This document shows positions 41,956-54,094 of a DNA stretch of 64,000 nucleotides, piece after piece. Both the position numbers and the translations under genes were made by a program. The stretch is from the NCBI RefSeq assembly GCF_041734735.1, contig NC_134878.1, positions 40,484,329-40,548,328 of the forward strand, given 5' to 3'. Each line of letters opens with the position of its first letter. Positions within the stretch are counted from its first letter, which is position 1. A model generated the notes under the pieces. The model saw only the letters and a list, made by a program, of their open reading frames with translations. It was not told where the DNA came from and searched no databases. This DNA is from Babylonia areolata. Lineage: Eukaryota > Mollusca > Gastropoda > Neogastropoda > Buccinidae.

Positions 41956-43442
41956 TTTCTGATAAATTAAATTTTTGTCTTGTGCCTGTTAAGTGTTTTA
42001 TTGAACCATAATATTTTTTTCCAAATCAAACCATAGCCTTTAACAGTTTTCTTTTCTTTGTATGGCTAAGCATTTTTCCCCTTGAAGCCATCAAGAAGCT
42101 ACTCTGATAAGTTTTGTTATCTGGAATGCATCCATAGTTTAATCATAGAGAACTGTTTTTGATTGTGATTGCTGCTGATTGCAATCTGGAAGGAAGAGAG
42201 TGAAATAGAAAATGCACTACTCATATATTATTCATTTGCACATCGTAAGTGATACAAATGGTAAAATAACTTTGTGACTTGGATTGACTATCTAGTCTGC
42301 TTAATACAATTTTTAAGAGACTTGGTGAAATATGCTTGTGTCAATCAAAATTTATGTCAAAACACACAGAAACAGTGAATGGTAGGGATTGCCAAATTTA
42401 CATGTGCAAACCAGGTAGTTGTGTCACCCACAGTTGTGTTGTGTGGACTCACACAAATGCATACACATTATAGTTCGCATACACCTGTCTACCCATTCAC
42501 ATCAATACTACAATGCCAAGTAATCATATTGAAATGTCTATTCTCTCCATTGTCATTTTCTTTCACTCAGTTCTGTCTCTCCGTCTTGTTTTCTGTCTTG
42601 CACACACATGTGCACATTCATACACACATTTATGCACGCACCACGTACATTTTTATAAAATATACGTACATGCCTGCATACACTAGCCTTGGGTGTGTGC
42701 TCACACACACCTATTCATTCATATGCACATACATACACATCACAATACATGCATGTTCATCTGGCCACCTGTGCATAGCTATCTACTGAACAAAAAAAAG
42801 GTTGACATGAGTGACATGAATATCAACTCGTATGCACAACTGCTTCACAGTCCACTTCGTCAAGCATTTGGGTAAATACATGCAAGTGGAAAGCACACGC
42901 AAATTTGTTGAAGTAAAAATAGTATTTGCTTTACGGACAGGTACGACAAGGGATGAGTTCCTATTCAGAAACCATGAGCTACTGTACACCCATGACATAC
43001 AATGAGGAGTCATTCTGTCATAGAAAGCATGGGTTTCTGTGCACTCAGTGTACAGCGCACAAAATCTGAGGGGGTGTACGGGAAAGGTTAAATACTTTTT
43101 CAGGTGAAATTTTGTAGTTTTGATTGCGCTGGGAGTGCATCCAAGTGCCTATTAAACCATCATTTTATCATATTTTTTATTCAGCCCCTGAATCGTCCAA
43201 TGAGTCCCTGCCCATGTATCCCACCATTTAGGCATACTTTTCAACATTTCTTAACCCTTAAAGTGCTGGATATGATAAAACATACATACAGAAATCATGC
43301 TTAAAACAAAGGGACTGTTTGCTTCCGCTACCTCTGCTCTGATTTGGGGCATTTGTATGCGTATTAGTAAGAATAGATAGGTAAACCTATCCACAGCACT
43401 GATGGAGTCTCCCGATGGATGAGTAGACAGGCAGGCTTATCT

Positions 43443-43570
43443 GTCGGTGTGTGTCCTCATATGGGAGAAGAGGCTGATTCTGGATGCACAGCACTTCCCA
43501 CAGGTGTTGCAAGGGAAAACGTCTCCACAAGTTGAGCCCTGCTTCCTTCGCTCACGCTTCTCCTTAATGG
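43443..43570 (-). pseudogene. C-terminal C2H2 zinc finger of minus-strand LINE
   Basis: The minus strand reads EKRERRKQGSTCGDVFPCNT followed by CGKCCASRISLFSHMRTHTD R-stop: Cys-x2-Cys, then His-x3-His at classical C2H2 spacing. Terminal fingers of this type are typical of this LINE group and probably help hold nucleic acid during target-primed reverse transcription. Confidence 0.75.
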
Positions 43571-44951
43571 CCAGCGTTCTCTTGTTTTCAAATGTCTATG
43601 CCACTAGAGCACAGCATCCTCCAGCGACAGGGGTCAAGGGCATCAGTTTCCCAGGAAGCGATGTCTATGTCACAGGCTTTGAGGTTTGTCTTCAAGGTGT
43701 CCTTGAAGCACGTGCAGGGTCTTCCAAGTTCACGGTAGCCTTCCTTCAGCTGGCCGTAAAAAAGTATCTTCGAGATCCTGCTGTCTGTCATGCGGACAAC
43801 GTGTCCTGTCCAGCGTACCTGGCTCTGGATCAGCAGGCTTTGGATGCTGGGCAGGCCGCTCCTCTCTAGGACCTGGAGGTTGGAGACCCTGTCTTACCAC
43901 TTTACGCCGAGGATCTTTCGTAGGCATCTCTGGTGAAACTGCCCAAGTTGTTGAATGTGATGGCGATACGTCGTCCACGTTTCACAGCAGTACAACAAGG
44001 GTGGTCAGCACAACAGCTCTGTAGGTTTTCATCTTGGTGCTGGGCCTGATGCCTTTGTTGTTCCACAGCCTGTTGTTGAGTCTGCCAAAGGCTGAGCTGG
44101 GCTTGGCGATGCGCAGCGTCACTTCTGCATCAAGGGCTCCATTGCTGCATAGGGTGCTGCCCAGGTAGCAAAACTTGTCGACTGACTTGATCTCTGTGTC
44201 TTTGATCTTGATTGCAGGTGGGGGGGAGAAACTGGCGTTCTGTGAGCTAGCCGGTTTGGTACATGGACTCGGTCTTACTGAGGCTGATGGTGAGTCCAAA
44301 GCGCCTACAGGAGGTTGAGAACCTGTCCATAATGAACAGCATGTCCTCATGGGTGTGTGCAGCAAGCGTGCAGTCATCAGCGAAGAGGAACTCTCTCATC
44401 AGTGCCTCAAACACCCTGGACCTGGTATGGAGTCACCACAAGTTGAAAAGTTTGCCATCTGTGCGAAACTGAATGTAGATGCCCTGGTCACAGTCTTGGA
44501 AGGCGTCAATCAGCATGGCAGAGAAGAGAATGGAGAACTGTGTGGGTGCCAAGACGCAGCACAGCTTCACTCCATTTACCACAGGGAACGGATCTGACAT
44601 GTCAGTATTTTCCTGTACTCTCGCCTGCATGCCATTGTGGAAAGACGCAATCAGCTGGATTAGGCTCTCTGGGCAGCCGAACTTTAGGAGGATCTTCACA
44701 GACCATGGCGGTTCACTGTGTCAAAGGCTTTAGTCAGGTCTACAAAGCCCATGTGGAGCTCCTTGTTCTGCTCACGGCACTTCTCTTGCATCTGGCATAC
44801 GGCAAACACCATGTCATATGTTCCCCTGCCTGAGCGGAAGCCACACTGTGCTTCAGGGATGACTGTGTTGGAGACATGGTCAACCAGTCTGTTCAGTATG
44901 ATGCGGACGAAAATCTTGCCAGCGATGCAGAGGAGAGAGATTCCACGGTGG

Positions 44952-45404
44952 TTATCGCAGGATGTTTTGTCTCCCTTCCGTTTGTAAATGTGGACAATAG
45001 AAGCATCCTTGAAATACTGGGGGACCTCCCCTCTCCCAGATAGACTGGAACAGGGCGGTCAGCTTGTCTGTCAGCACCTCGCCTCCATACTTGTAGATGT
45101 CAGCCTGGATTCCATCCGCTCCTGGTGCTTTTCCTGATGTTGTCAGCTTCAGGGCCTTCTGGGTCTCGACCTTGGTGGGAGGGGCAGCTAGCAAGTCATT
45201 GACTGGTAGTTGTGGAAGGGCTGCAATTGCCTCGTCAGATACGGACGAGTTCCTGTTGAGGAGGGTGTTGAAGTGCTCTGCCCAGTGGGCAAGGATGTCT
45301 TTCTTGTCTGTCAGGTGGGTGGTCTGGTCCGAGGCTCGGACAGGGGTTGATCCTGTGACTCTCGTCCCATACACAGCTCGGAGACAGTCATGGAAGGTCT
45401 TCAT
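44952..45404 (-). pseudogene. Reverse transcriptase N-terminal segment of minus-strand LINE
   Basis: The longest open piece of this LINE. It covers the linker after the endonuclease (MKTFHDCLRAVYGTRVTGST, HLTDKKDILAHWAEHFNTLL) and the first RT block (KLTTSGKAPGADGIQADIYK, then LTALFQSIWERGG). A frame change follows before the NILR region. Confidence 0.75.
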
Positions 45405-47458
45405 GTCGTGAGCATCAGCAGCGGACTGAAGCTCTTAGGACTTTTTATCCCACCAGGTGTTCATCTCACGCAGCCTCTTCTGTACGAGTTGCTTGGTTTG
45501 CAAGAACTGGTTCTCCTTCCTCTGTCAGTCTTTATCGGAGATGTAATCCTGATGCCGTATATGCAGTGTGTTCAGGAGCTTAGAGATTCCAGAGTCGTTC
45601 TCGTCAAACCAGTCTTTGTGGCTCCTCTGTACAAAGCCGAGTGTGTCAGCTGCTGCTGTGTACACAGCATCTCTAAAGGTGCTCCATGCCTATTGTACAT
45701 CAGTCGATGCAGGAATTTCTTGGAGAGCTACTTGGATTTGCTGCTGCAGCACGTCCTTGGTGATAGGGAGGCGGTGGATGTTCAGCTTCCTAGGGAGTTT
45801 CTGCCTGGCTGGTTGGAGCTTGTGTGCAAGTCTGATGTTCATCTTGCTGCGTACCAGGCGATGGCCCAACCAACAGACTGCTCCTCTCATGCACCTCTGT
45901 CCCTCTGCCGGACAATCACATAGTCCAGCTTGTGCCATTGTTTGGAGCGGGGGTGCATCCATGTGTTCTTGTACTTGTCTGCTTGTTGGAAGAGGGTGTT
46001 GGTTATGGTCAGTTCATGCTGCGCACAGAGCGAGAGCAAAAGCAGTCCGTTGAAGTTGCACTTGCCAGTGCTGTGCTGTCCTATGACTTTTGGCCACGAG
46101 GAGAAGTCCACGCTGATGCGGGCATTGAAATCCCCAAGGATGATCAGCCTGTCCTTTCTGTCTACTGCGAAATGGTGCGGCTGAGCTCCTCGTAGAAAGC
46201 TGCTTTGATGTCATCAGAGTTGGTCATTGTCGGGGCATAGCAGCTGATGACTGTGGCGAAGCGATCCTTGGACAGCTTCAGACGCAGGATCATCAACAGA
46301 TCATCAGCCTTTCGTTTATCCCACGTGGAAGGCTGTCAAGCTGTCGTGCAAGTTTGGTTCGTATGGCAAAGCCCACGCCTGAGGTTCTTGGGGTGCCATC
46401 TGGCTTCCCAGTGCAGTAGAAGGTGTAGCCCCCTCCAACTTTCTCCAGCTGGGTTTCACCAGCAAACCTGGTTTCACTCAGGGCTGCTATGTCAACCTAG
46501 TAGCAATCGAGCATTCTAGCAATGAGCGCTGTGCGTCTTTCCGGTCTGTCGTCTCTGTCTAAAAGGGTGCGAACATTCCAGGCACCCAGAGTCAGGGCAT
46601 GACTCCTGGTTCTTTTGTTCTGTTGTTTTCGACCGCTATTGTTGGATATCCAAGTAGGTGCAGTTTCCTCCTGAAACCTGGAGGGGGTCAGGCTGGTGTT
46701 CTCTTGACCCTCTCCCGGGAGGGTCACTACCTTGTTGTGGTCGGGAGGCTTAGTGGCCAGTGATCGAGTGAGCTATGTCGGCGGGGGCATCAGTGCTTCT
46801 TGGGGTTTGGTGCTCTGGTCCCAGGTCTTATTTGACAGTCTACATAGCCATCGTAGCTGTTAGGGCTGAATAAGTGGTGGTTTTGTACTGATGCCCCTGA
46901 TAGGGCTTCCCATGCCGAACAGGTCGTGAGTGAGGCCCAAACTAAACGTGACCCACTGTCCCTTTCGCTGTTCTCTAGTCTTCTTTTTACCGCCTCTTTT
47001 CTGCCCTCAGCTCCCCATCAAGCCTTCTTTTCCACATTCTTTTTTCTCTGCGGCCTTCTTCAGGCCCACCGTGTTTGCCGTGCGGCGCGACCTGTGATGG
47101 AGGGGAATGAGATCCTGGGGATTGAGAGAGCACGCTGCTCTCAACACATCCCTTTGGCTCGGACCTCTCCTAAGACAGGCAGCACACATTGGCCCGTGTG
47201 TGTCAATCGGCTACCCCTTCGTGGGGCTGGGTCAAGGCTGGCAGTTTAGTGGCTATCGAAGATAACCCCCATAGTGCTCGGTTCTCTGTCCCCGGGAGCT
47301 GGGCATGATCGGGGGGGAACACGTTGGAGCTAGACTGTTGGTCGTATATCCCTCCCGAAACCTGGAAGGGGTCAAGCTGGTGTTCCCTTGACCCTGGCCC
47401 CTAAGTTGGACCCCATGGTGGGTGGGTAAGGGAGGGATGAATTTACATTTTTTTCAAC

Positions 47459-48686
47459 ATGACTTCCAAAAAATCACACACCCCTAACTCTGGAAAAAGA
47501 CGACGACAAGGAACGGACGACTCAGACTCCGATTCGCAGGTAGTTGAGACCTCTGGATTTTGGCCATCGTGGCTTGTGATGGAGGGCGCTGATGACGACA
47601 AGCCCTTGTCGGCTCTCAGCCCCTTCGCTATCCAGAAGGGCTTTCAGTGTCTGGCAGCATCGCTGAAATCCATCAAGAGGCTGAGGAGCAGAGCATTTTT
47701 AGTGCAGACAGAGTCCAAAAGGCAGACACAGCTCCTTCTCAAGGCGACCACTTTCGTGGATAGGGCGGTGAAGGTTTCCCCTCACAAAGGTCTCAACTGC
47801 TCAAAGGGGGTCATCAGATGCCCGGAGTTGAAAGGTGTGTCTGAGGCTGAAATCAAGAGCGAGCTGTCCTCTCAGGGAGTGACCGACGTGTACAGGGTGA
47901 CGGTGAGGAAGGGGTCGGACAGAGTCCCGACCAGCACTTTCTTCCTCACCTTCTGCTGCCCGGATGTCCCCAAGGACATTCGGGTCGGATACCTGATAGT
48001 TAGTGTAAGCCTGTATGTGCCGTCCCCTCTGAGATGTTTTAAATGCCAGAAATTTGGACACGTGAGAGACCGATGTAAGGAGGAAGGGGCGTGTGGCACC
48101 TGTTCGAAGGCGGCGCACCAGGGCGATTGCGTCAGTGCAGCCCGGTGTGCGAACTGCGGAGGTGGCCACCCGTCACCGAAAGACTGCCCCGCCTGGAAAA
48201 AAAAAAAAAACAAATCCAGAAGTTCAAGACAGTAAAGAAGATATCCTTCTTTGAGGCAAAGAAACAGGTGGAGACGACGTCCACAGGGGCGCAGACGGAC
48301 GACTTACCCACCTCGTTGGAACCGTTGGCCTTGGGTGGAGGCGCCGTGTCCACCCCTTCCCATCCTGTGCGGCAGTCCTCAGGGGCTGCTGGGCGGGAGC
48401 GGAATACCTCGGGCGGAGGCACGTTGTCCGCCTCCCGCCCCACCCCACCCCCCGGCACCCCTCGCCCCGCCTGTCGTCTGCCTGGCCCTCGGGCTGGCGG
48501 AAGTGGCCGGAAACCCCCCGTACCTCCAAAACTCAAGGAGGGGAGGGTTGCGGGATCGGGAGGGGCCGAGGTCGTGGATATTCCGACTCGGTCGGAATCC
48601 GAAAAATTAATTTCGAAAAATAAATACTCCATCCTGGCGGACCTTGAGCCACTGCAAGCAGAGGAGCAGGGGGTAGCTATGGAATA
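47459..48686 (+). pseudogene. LINE copy 2 ORF1 with three zinc knuckles
   Basis: It starts MTSKKSHTPNSGKRRRQG. Three knuckles are intact: CFKCQKFGHVRDRC (Cx2Cx4Hx4C), CGTCSKAAHQGDC and CANCGGGHPSPKDC. A lengthened A run (14 A at 48199-48212) shifts the frame after PAWKKK. The remaining C-terminus, ending SKNKYSILADLEPLQAEEQG VAME, is read in the next frame. It also carries a Pro-rich insert (about 48410-48530) that copy 1 lacks. Confidence 0.8.
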
Positions 48687-48719
48687 GGCTGCTGCTTCAT
48701 TTTTTTAAACCTTTTTAAT

Positions 48720-50403
48720 GGCAGTGATCCACTGGAACATCCGGGGTTCTACGCCAATTTTCAGGAACTCCAGCTGCTTTGTCATGCTTTGAAACCTTCA
48801 GTGCTGGCACTGCAAGAGACTCTGCAAAGAGATGGCAAGGTTTTATCTCTCTCTGGTTTTAACTCCGTTTTTAAACCCGCTCAACCGAAGCAAGAGGGAT
48901 TGACGGGAGGTGTCGCTCTTCTTATTCGCAAGTCCTTTTTATACAGTACAGTTCTTTTAAGCACCCCTTTACAGGCGGTGGCAGTCAGAGTCACGCTTGA
49001 GAAAACCATCACTGTCTGCTCTCTCTACCTTCCTCCTTCCGTCCATGTTCTGAGGCAGGACCTCATGAACCTGGTCGACCAGCTCCCACGTCCGTTTTTA
49101 CTGTTGGGCGACTTCAATGGACACTCCCCGCTCTGGGGAAGTGAGATGACATCAGCCCGAGGTCTTCTCTTGGAAAACCTTCTTTCCGACATGGACTTGT
49201 GCTGTCTTAACGACAAGTCTCCCACTTACCTGCATCTGTCCTCTGGAAAGCTCTCGTGTTTAGATCTGTCGGTCTGCGATCCATCGTTGGTCCTGGACTA
49301 CGAGTGGAAAGTGCACGACGATCTGCACGGGAGTGACCACTTTCCTGTCGTCCTCCGCCCCACAGATGGAGAAGGTGACTCTCTGCCTGACCGCCTGAAC
49401 TACGACAAAGCAGACTGGAGTTTTTTTACCAAGAAGATAAGAGCGGAGCTGCAGGAAGAAACAGTATTGAAAAGCAAGGACCCTGCTGACACTCTGACTC
49501 GGATCGTTTTAGATTGTGCCAAAGCAGCAGTCCCATCGTCTACCTCCAAGCCTCAGGTCCCTAGAACGCCCTGGTTCAACGCGGAATGTCGGGAGGCCCG
49601 CAAGTCTCGGAAGAGAGCGCAGCGACGCGTCTTTCGGAGACCGGAGACCGATAGCGTTCGAACCCATCAACAGCTGAGGGCGAAAGCCAGGTATGTTTTT
49701 AAAAAGAGCCAGAGGAAGTCATGGAGAGATTTTTGCTCTTCCTTAACCTCCAACACACCCAAGAAGAAAGTGTGGAGGGTTTTAAAAAGAATTAAGGGCA
49801 AAAACGTATGCCCGACCTTTCATCATCTTAAACTTTCAGACGCTCTGGTCACAGAGAAGAAAGCAGTTGCCAATTTGCTTGCCTCCACAATTGAACAGAA
49901 CTCGAGATCTGCTAACAAATCTGCTCGGTTTCTTAAAACCAAAAACCTGTCAGAAAAAAACACCATGTAACTTCTTTTCCGACAACACAGAGAATTACAA
50001 CCTTCCTTTCACAATGAATGAACTTAAATCTGCCCTTGAGACCTGTACGGATTCCTGTCCAGGAATGGACGAGGTCCATTATAAACTCTTAAAGCACCTT
50101 CCCCAAACCTGTCTGGACACCCTGGTTAAAGTTTATAACCACATCTGGGTCACAGGCTTTTTTCCACCCTCCTGGCGGAAAGCCCTCATAATCCCGCTGC
50201 CGAAACCTGGAAAAGACCCCTCGAACCCCTCCAACTACCACCCAATTGCACTGACCAGCTGCATCTGCAAACTGATGGAGAAGATGGTCAACGGTAGACT
50301 GATGTGGAAACTAGAGACCGACGGCCTTCTGGCGAAAGAACAGTGCGGTTTCCGCAAGCATCGCTCTACCGTTGACCATCTGGTTCGTCTGGAAACCACT
50401 GTA
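48720..50403 (+). pseudogene. LINE copy 2 ORF2 (endonuclease and start of RT), interrupted
   Basis: The ORF2 start (ATG at 48720) is followed within about 25 bp by a one-base loss relative to copy 1. The main open stretch (48789-49970) contains the APE endonuclease motifs LQETL, GDFNGHSPLWGS and GSDHFPVVL. A one-base gain in an A run then moves the RT start (CPGMDEVHYKLLKHLPQTCL, YHPIALTSCICKLME) to another frame until the gap. Confidence 0.82.
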
Positions 50404-50503
50404 NNNNNNNNNNNNNNNNNNNNNNNNNNNNNNNNNNNNNNNNNNNNNNNNNNNNNNNNNNNNNNNNNNNNNNNNNNNNNNNNNNNNNNNNNNNNNNNNN
50501 NNN
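50404..50503. other. Assembly gap (100 N)
   Basis: Exactly 100 N within the reverse transcriptase of LINE copy 2. Sequence after the gap belongs to a different LINE, so an unknown length is missing. Confidence 0.98.
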
Positions 50504-51337
50504 CCTGATGCAAGGTTTGCAAGTACGCGGGACAATGCTCCAGGTAAACAATATAATCCATTTATTCTCAAAAACGATTCTGGAGAGGAAAAACCATCAA
50601 CTAAAGGGTGGATCGACAGTGTTCCAATCTCAGTGGCCGATTCAGAAATGAACATTTTCTCGTCAAAGCAGGGTGTGAATTGCGCTCTGCTCTCAAGAGG
50701 GTGAGAGATAAACATGGACAACAAATTGATCCGTTTTTTAACAGGGAGGAGGTTTGTGTTTATCACTGTGCCTACTGTGCCTCTCGAAAAGGCACTGAAG
50801 GTCAGTGTCTTCAGCGCCGAGGTTTATCATAAAGAACAAAAACTGGTGAAAAAAACAAACAATAACGTGTTCCAGTTGCTTGGAGACAGACCACCATGCA
50901 TCACAGTGCACTAAGGACGTTGTGTGTAGGGTGTGTAAACGTTCGGGGCACAAACGTGGGGACCCTATATGTGAAATGTCGGCTGCAGGACAGCACAGGA
51001 AAGAGGTGGACAGCATGAGTGACGGAAGAATGTCTGAATAGAATGGATGCGAGAGAGGTGAGAGAGTGGAGCGTGAGAGAGAAGAGATTACTAAAGCGCG
51101 TAAAAAAGCTAATGCTTCACAGGACAGAGGGCGTCCGACAGCTCGCCAGACCCTATGCAGTCTTCCATTCAGCTCAACAGCCTCCCCACGGCGTCGAATG
51201 GAGACCCCAAAGTGTCGCTGGTCAGGAGAGACCATCAGCCCGCAAACCTCTGGCCCCAAACAAGGCAGGCACAATGGTGGGCCGTCTGTCTGTCCCCCGC
51301 CAGTCTCTGACCAAGAGGACGAGGAGGTAGGCGACTG
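50504..51337 (+). pseudogene. L1/Tx1-like LINE ORF1 fragment with zinc knuckles
   Basis: Scattered frames read as a Tx1-type ORF1: TGRRFVFITVPTVPLEKALK and VSVFSAEVYHK at about 50750-50830, then cysteine/histidine knuckles in CLETDHHASQCTKDVVCRVC and KRSGHKRGDPICEM at about 50875-50980, then a basic/acidic tail ending DQEDEEVGD-stop at 51336. Several frame changes and stops interrupt it. The start is lost in the gap. Confidence 0.6.
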
Positions 51338-51489
51338 ATATGTTTCGGCTCCACCAGATCATTCCCCATGACGACCTCGCTATGATTTATGGACTACGCT
51401 TGTGGACTGCGACCATTGTTATAGATAAAAATGATGTTCTTATGAATGTGCTCTATGCGAATATAAGAGAAATGACAACCCACTTATAT

Positions 51490-53010
51490 GGACAAGATAA
51501 GAATAACGTCGCTTAATGTTAGAGGACTTAAAAAAATAGACTGAAAAGAATATCAATATTTAATTTCCTAAAAAACAAACAGCATGACATAATTTGCTTA
51601 CAAGAAGCTCATTTGACCAAAAGCGATGTACCTATATGGGAAAAACAGTGGGGAGGGAAAATATTCTATAACATAGGTACAAACAGAAGTAAAGCGGAGG
51701 TAATTATGGTTTTTAAAAAAAAATTACTGATAAAGTGCAACTGGCACAGGACAGAATCCTGGTTGTCTCAGTCACTAATGACAACTATGATTTCTTTCTT
51801 TGCAAACACATATGCTCCAAACAACTCAACTGAGAAAAAACAAGCCTTTTACAGAGAACTACAAGATAAACTTGATGATATAGTAAAACCAGCCTTCTCC
51901 TATTAAAAGATTTCAATTGCGTCCTTAATAATGAATTAGACATTATTTCAGGGCTCCCTCATCGCAAATTAGAAGTAAATGAATTCATTGAATTAATCAA
52001 GTCATTAGAACTAATTCAGTAAGTGGAGGACATTTCACAATTCAGAAAAAGAACACAGCTGGAGTAGGACTAACCCGTTTATCGCACGACGACTTGACTA
52101 TTGCTTTATGTCAGAAAACATGTTGCACTTTTGTGTATCTTGTGAACACCAGCACGCACCCAGTTCAGACCACAAAGCAGTAGACATAGAACTTAATGCG
52201 AGAGAATTCATACGTGGCCCAGGATACTGAAAATTTAACAACAGCTACTTAAAGAACCAAAGATTATCAGAAAAATGAATGATCTTCCTGAAACATCAAT
52301 AAATGAATATAGCAATGAAAATACCTCAAATATAGTTAAATGGGAATTATGTAAAGTTGATATCAGAAACCTCTGCTGTGAGTTTCGAAAAGAACTATCT
52401 TGCCATAAACGAAACGAAATCCAGAACATACAAACACAGTTAAAAGAAAAAATCCAGAACATACAAACACAGTTAAAAGAAAAATAATATGAGATCGCTA
52501 GAAATCCTGATAATGTAGAAGCAAATAGGAATTTGTTGCAACTAAAGCAGAAACTAGAAATATTAGAAATGGACAAAGCAAAAGGGGCACAGATTAGATC
52601 AAGAGTAAAATGGATTGAGGAAGGGGAACGCAACACAAAGTATTTCTGTAGCTTAGAAAAATGTAGAGGAAAAAGAAAAATTATAACTAGACTATGCAAA
52701 GACACTGGTGAAATTATAACTGATGAGAATGACATATTAAATGAACAAGTATCATTCTATAAAAATTAAAAAAATCTCTATAATCAAAGAACTGTCACAG
52801 AAAATGTTACAGAAGAAGCCAATGGATTCATAGAAAACGAAAAGTTCCTTGATTAGAGGAAAACGAAGCTACCTTATGTGAGGGAAATATATCAATAAAA
52901 GAAACAACTAATGCCTTAAGGAATCTAAAGAATGGATCAGCACCCAGAAGCGATGGGATCACAGAAGTATTCTTGAAATTCTTGTAGCCGTGAACCGAGT
53001 GGTTATTCAA
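51490..53010 (+). pseudogene. L1/Tx1-like LINE ORF2: endonuclease and RT N-terminal part
   Basis: It begins about 51497 with the L1-type endonuclease start (ITSLNVRGLKK, then FLKNKQHDIICLQEAHLTKS) and continues through SFFANTYAPNNSTEKKQAFY. The connecting region (RSRVKWIEEGERNTKYFCSL, KIITRLCKDTGEIITDENDI) ends in LKNGSAPRSDGITEVFLKFL, the block before the RT fingers. Many stops and small shifts are present. The matching later RT blocks appear at 58330-58908. Confidence 0.75.
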
Positions 53011-53204
53011 GGGTACGGCACAAAAGAACTAAATGATGATTGACTGAATTAAAGGACAAACAAGAATTCCCACACACAGGCTAGGAACATATAGAGGGCC
53101 CGTCACAAATGGGGTTTTCTATTGTTTTACTTACAACAGTTATAAGAGCATAAGAGAGAAGATATAAAAAGAGAAGAAGACTAGAAGAGAAGAACTAAGA
53201 GGAA

Positions 53205-54006
53205 AAGAAACTAGAAGAGAAGACAGTGCAGCAATACGTAGCGAGATGTCAGCCATTCTGAGAACATACACGACACACACTGCTCGCGACGCAGCAAAGA
53301 GAGAGAGAGAGAGAGCAGCTCTGGTCAGATGACTGACCAGGTATGAAATGACCACTCATCACTCACTGTGCCAATTTATGCAGGTTAAAGCGGACTGCAA
53401 AGACAGTCACGTGTGCTGCGAGCAGATTGTCTCTAATCTGGCCAAATCTGACAACAACTGTGTTTGTTACAAGGTGTTCAGTGACAGATTTCTAAATGAT
53501 TCCTGAACCGATTTACGTCGGATAAGTTGCAAAAGAAAGAGCTCCACACCTACTTTATAATGAGTATAAAATGAAGTGTTGATTATTTAAGATAAATTTT
53601 AAAAATTTTAAATTTAAATCACCTGAACAGGGGCAGTTTTAACGGGCTCGCGCAAAAAATTTACAAACGCGTAAAAGTTTAACGTAGGCAAACACAATAG
53701 ACAAAGATGGAATTGCGACGATTCTGCCAGATATAATACTTGTATTTACTGTCTGAAAAAAGAAAATTTTAAATTTTAAATACTTTGGAGCAAAAACACA
53801 GATTCCACTCAGCCAATAGCGTCCCGCGACGCAACACTGTCGAGCTGAAACAGGTTTCTTCGAAGGGGAAAAAAATAGAAGCGGAGTGACTCACACTTCT
53901 GGGCACGGGGGTTATTGCGAAAACTGTCGTCTGCTAATCAGCTTGTGCTGAGGCAAGCAAATAAGCTTGTGCGTGGGCAAGTGGAGCAAGCAAGCGTTTG
54001 GGTCAC
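53205..54006 (-). repeat. Left arm of ~800-bp inverted repeat (LTR- or TIR-like)
   Basis: From AGCAATACGTAGCGAG to AAGCGTTTGGGTCACA this block matches the reverse of 58909-59720 over nearly its full length, with substitutions and small length changes. Shared landmarks include GCGACGCAGCAA, CAGCTCTGGTCAGATGACTG, CTTTATAATGAGTATAAAAT and GACGACAG. In the reverse direction the unit starts TGTGACC. Either a terminal-repeat pair or two separate solo copies of an LTR-like fossil. A TATAAAA lies inside. Confidence 0.7.
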
Positions 54007-54094
54007 ATTTTTTTGGGAACAAAACAAAAAGACAGTTTACTTACTCATTCTTTAAAACTCTTTTCACACGGGAAAAACTTTCATATACTTTTTT

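Larger units (their letters stand above)
41006..43437. other. Intergenic region with simple repeats
   Basis: No gene recognised. It contains a 34-base poly-C tract (41210-41243), a dispersed repeat tail (41855-41955) and CA-rich sequence (42598-42740). The last ~180 bp may be the 3' UTR of the minus-strand LINE that begins at 43438. Confidence 0.55.
43438..46708 (-). mobile_element. Non-LTR retrotransposon (CFDP2/RTE-like), minus strand, nearly full length but broken
   Basis: Read on the minus strand it starts near 46708 and encodes, in order, an APE endonuclease (TLGAWNVRTLLDRDDRPERR, later DIAALSETRFAGE and a KQWHKLDYVIV block), a reverse transcriptase (SGKAPGADGIQADIYKYGG at about 45150; FGCPESLIQLIASFHNGMQA at about 44650; MREFLFADDCTLAAHTHEDM at about 44370), a C-terminal block (MTDSRISKILFYGQLKEGYR, 43790) and a terminal C2H2 finger (FPCNTCGKCCASRISLFSHM) ending at the TAA at 43438-43440. 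The layout matches the endonuclease-RT elements annotated in many animals as CFDP2-like; RTE affinity is my inference. The frame is broken several times, e.g. a TAG at 46497-46499, so it is inactive. Confidence 0.85.
46709..50403 (+). mobile_element. Non-LTR retrotransposon (I/Nimb-like LINE with RNase H), copy 2, cut by gap
   Basis: Matches copy 1 from the first base of its leader through ORF1 and into the reverse transcriptase, where the 100-N gap interrupts it. Nucleotide and protein differences from copy 1 are few (about ten residues in the first ~390 of ORF2 by eye). It has frame changes that copy 1 lacks: in an A run in ORF1 (48199-48212), near the ORF2 start (about 48745), and in an A run at about 49956-49962. 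The RNase H part and 3' end are not present on the far side of the gap. Confidence 0.9.
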
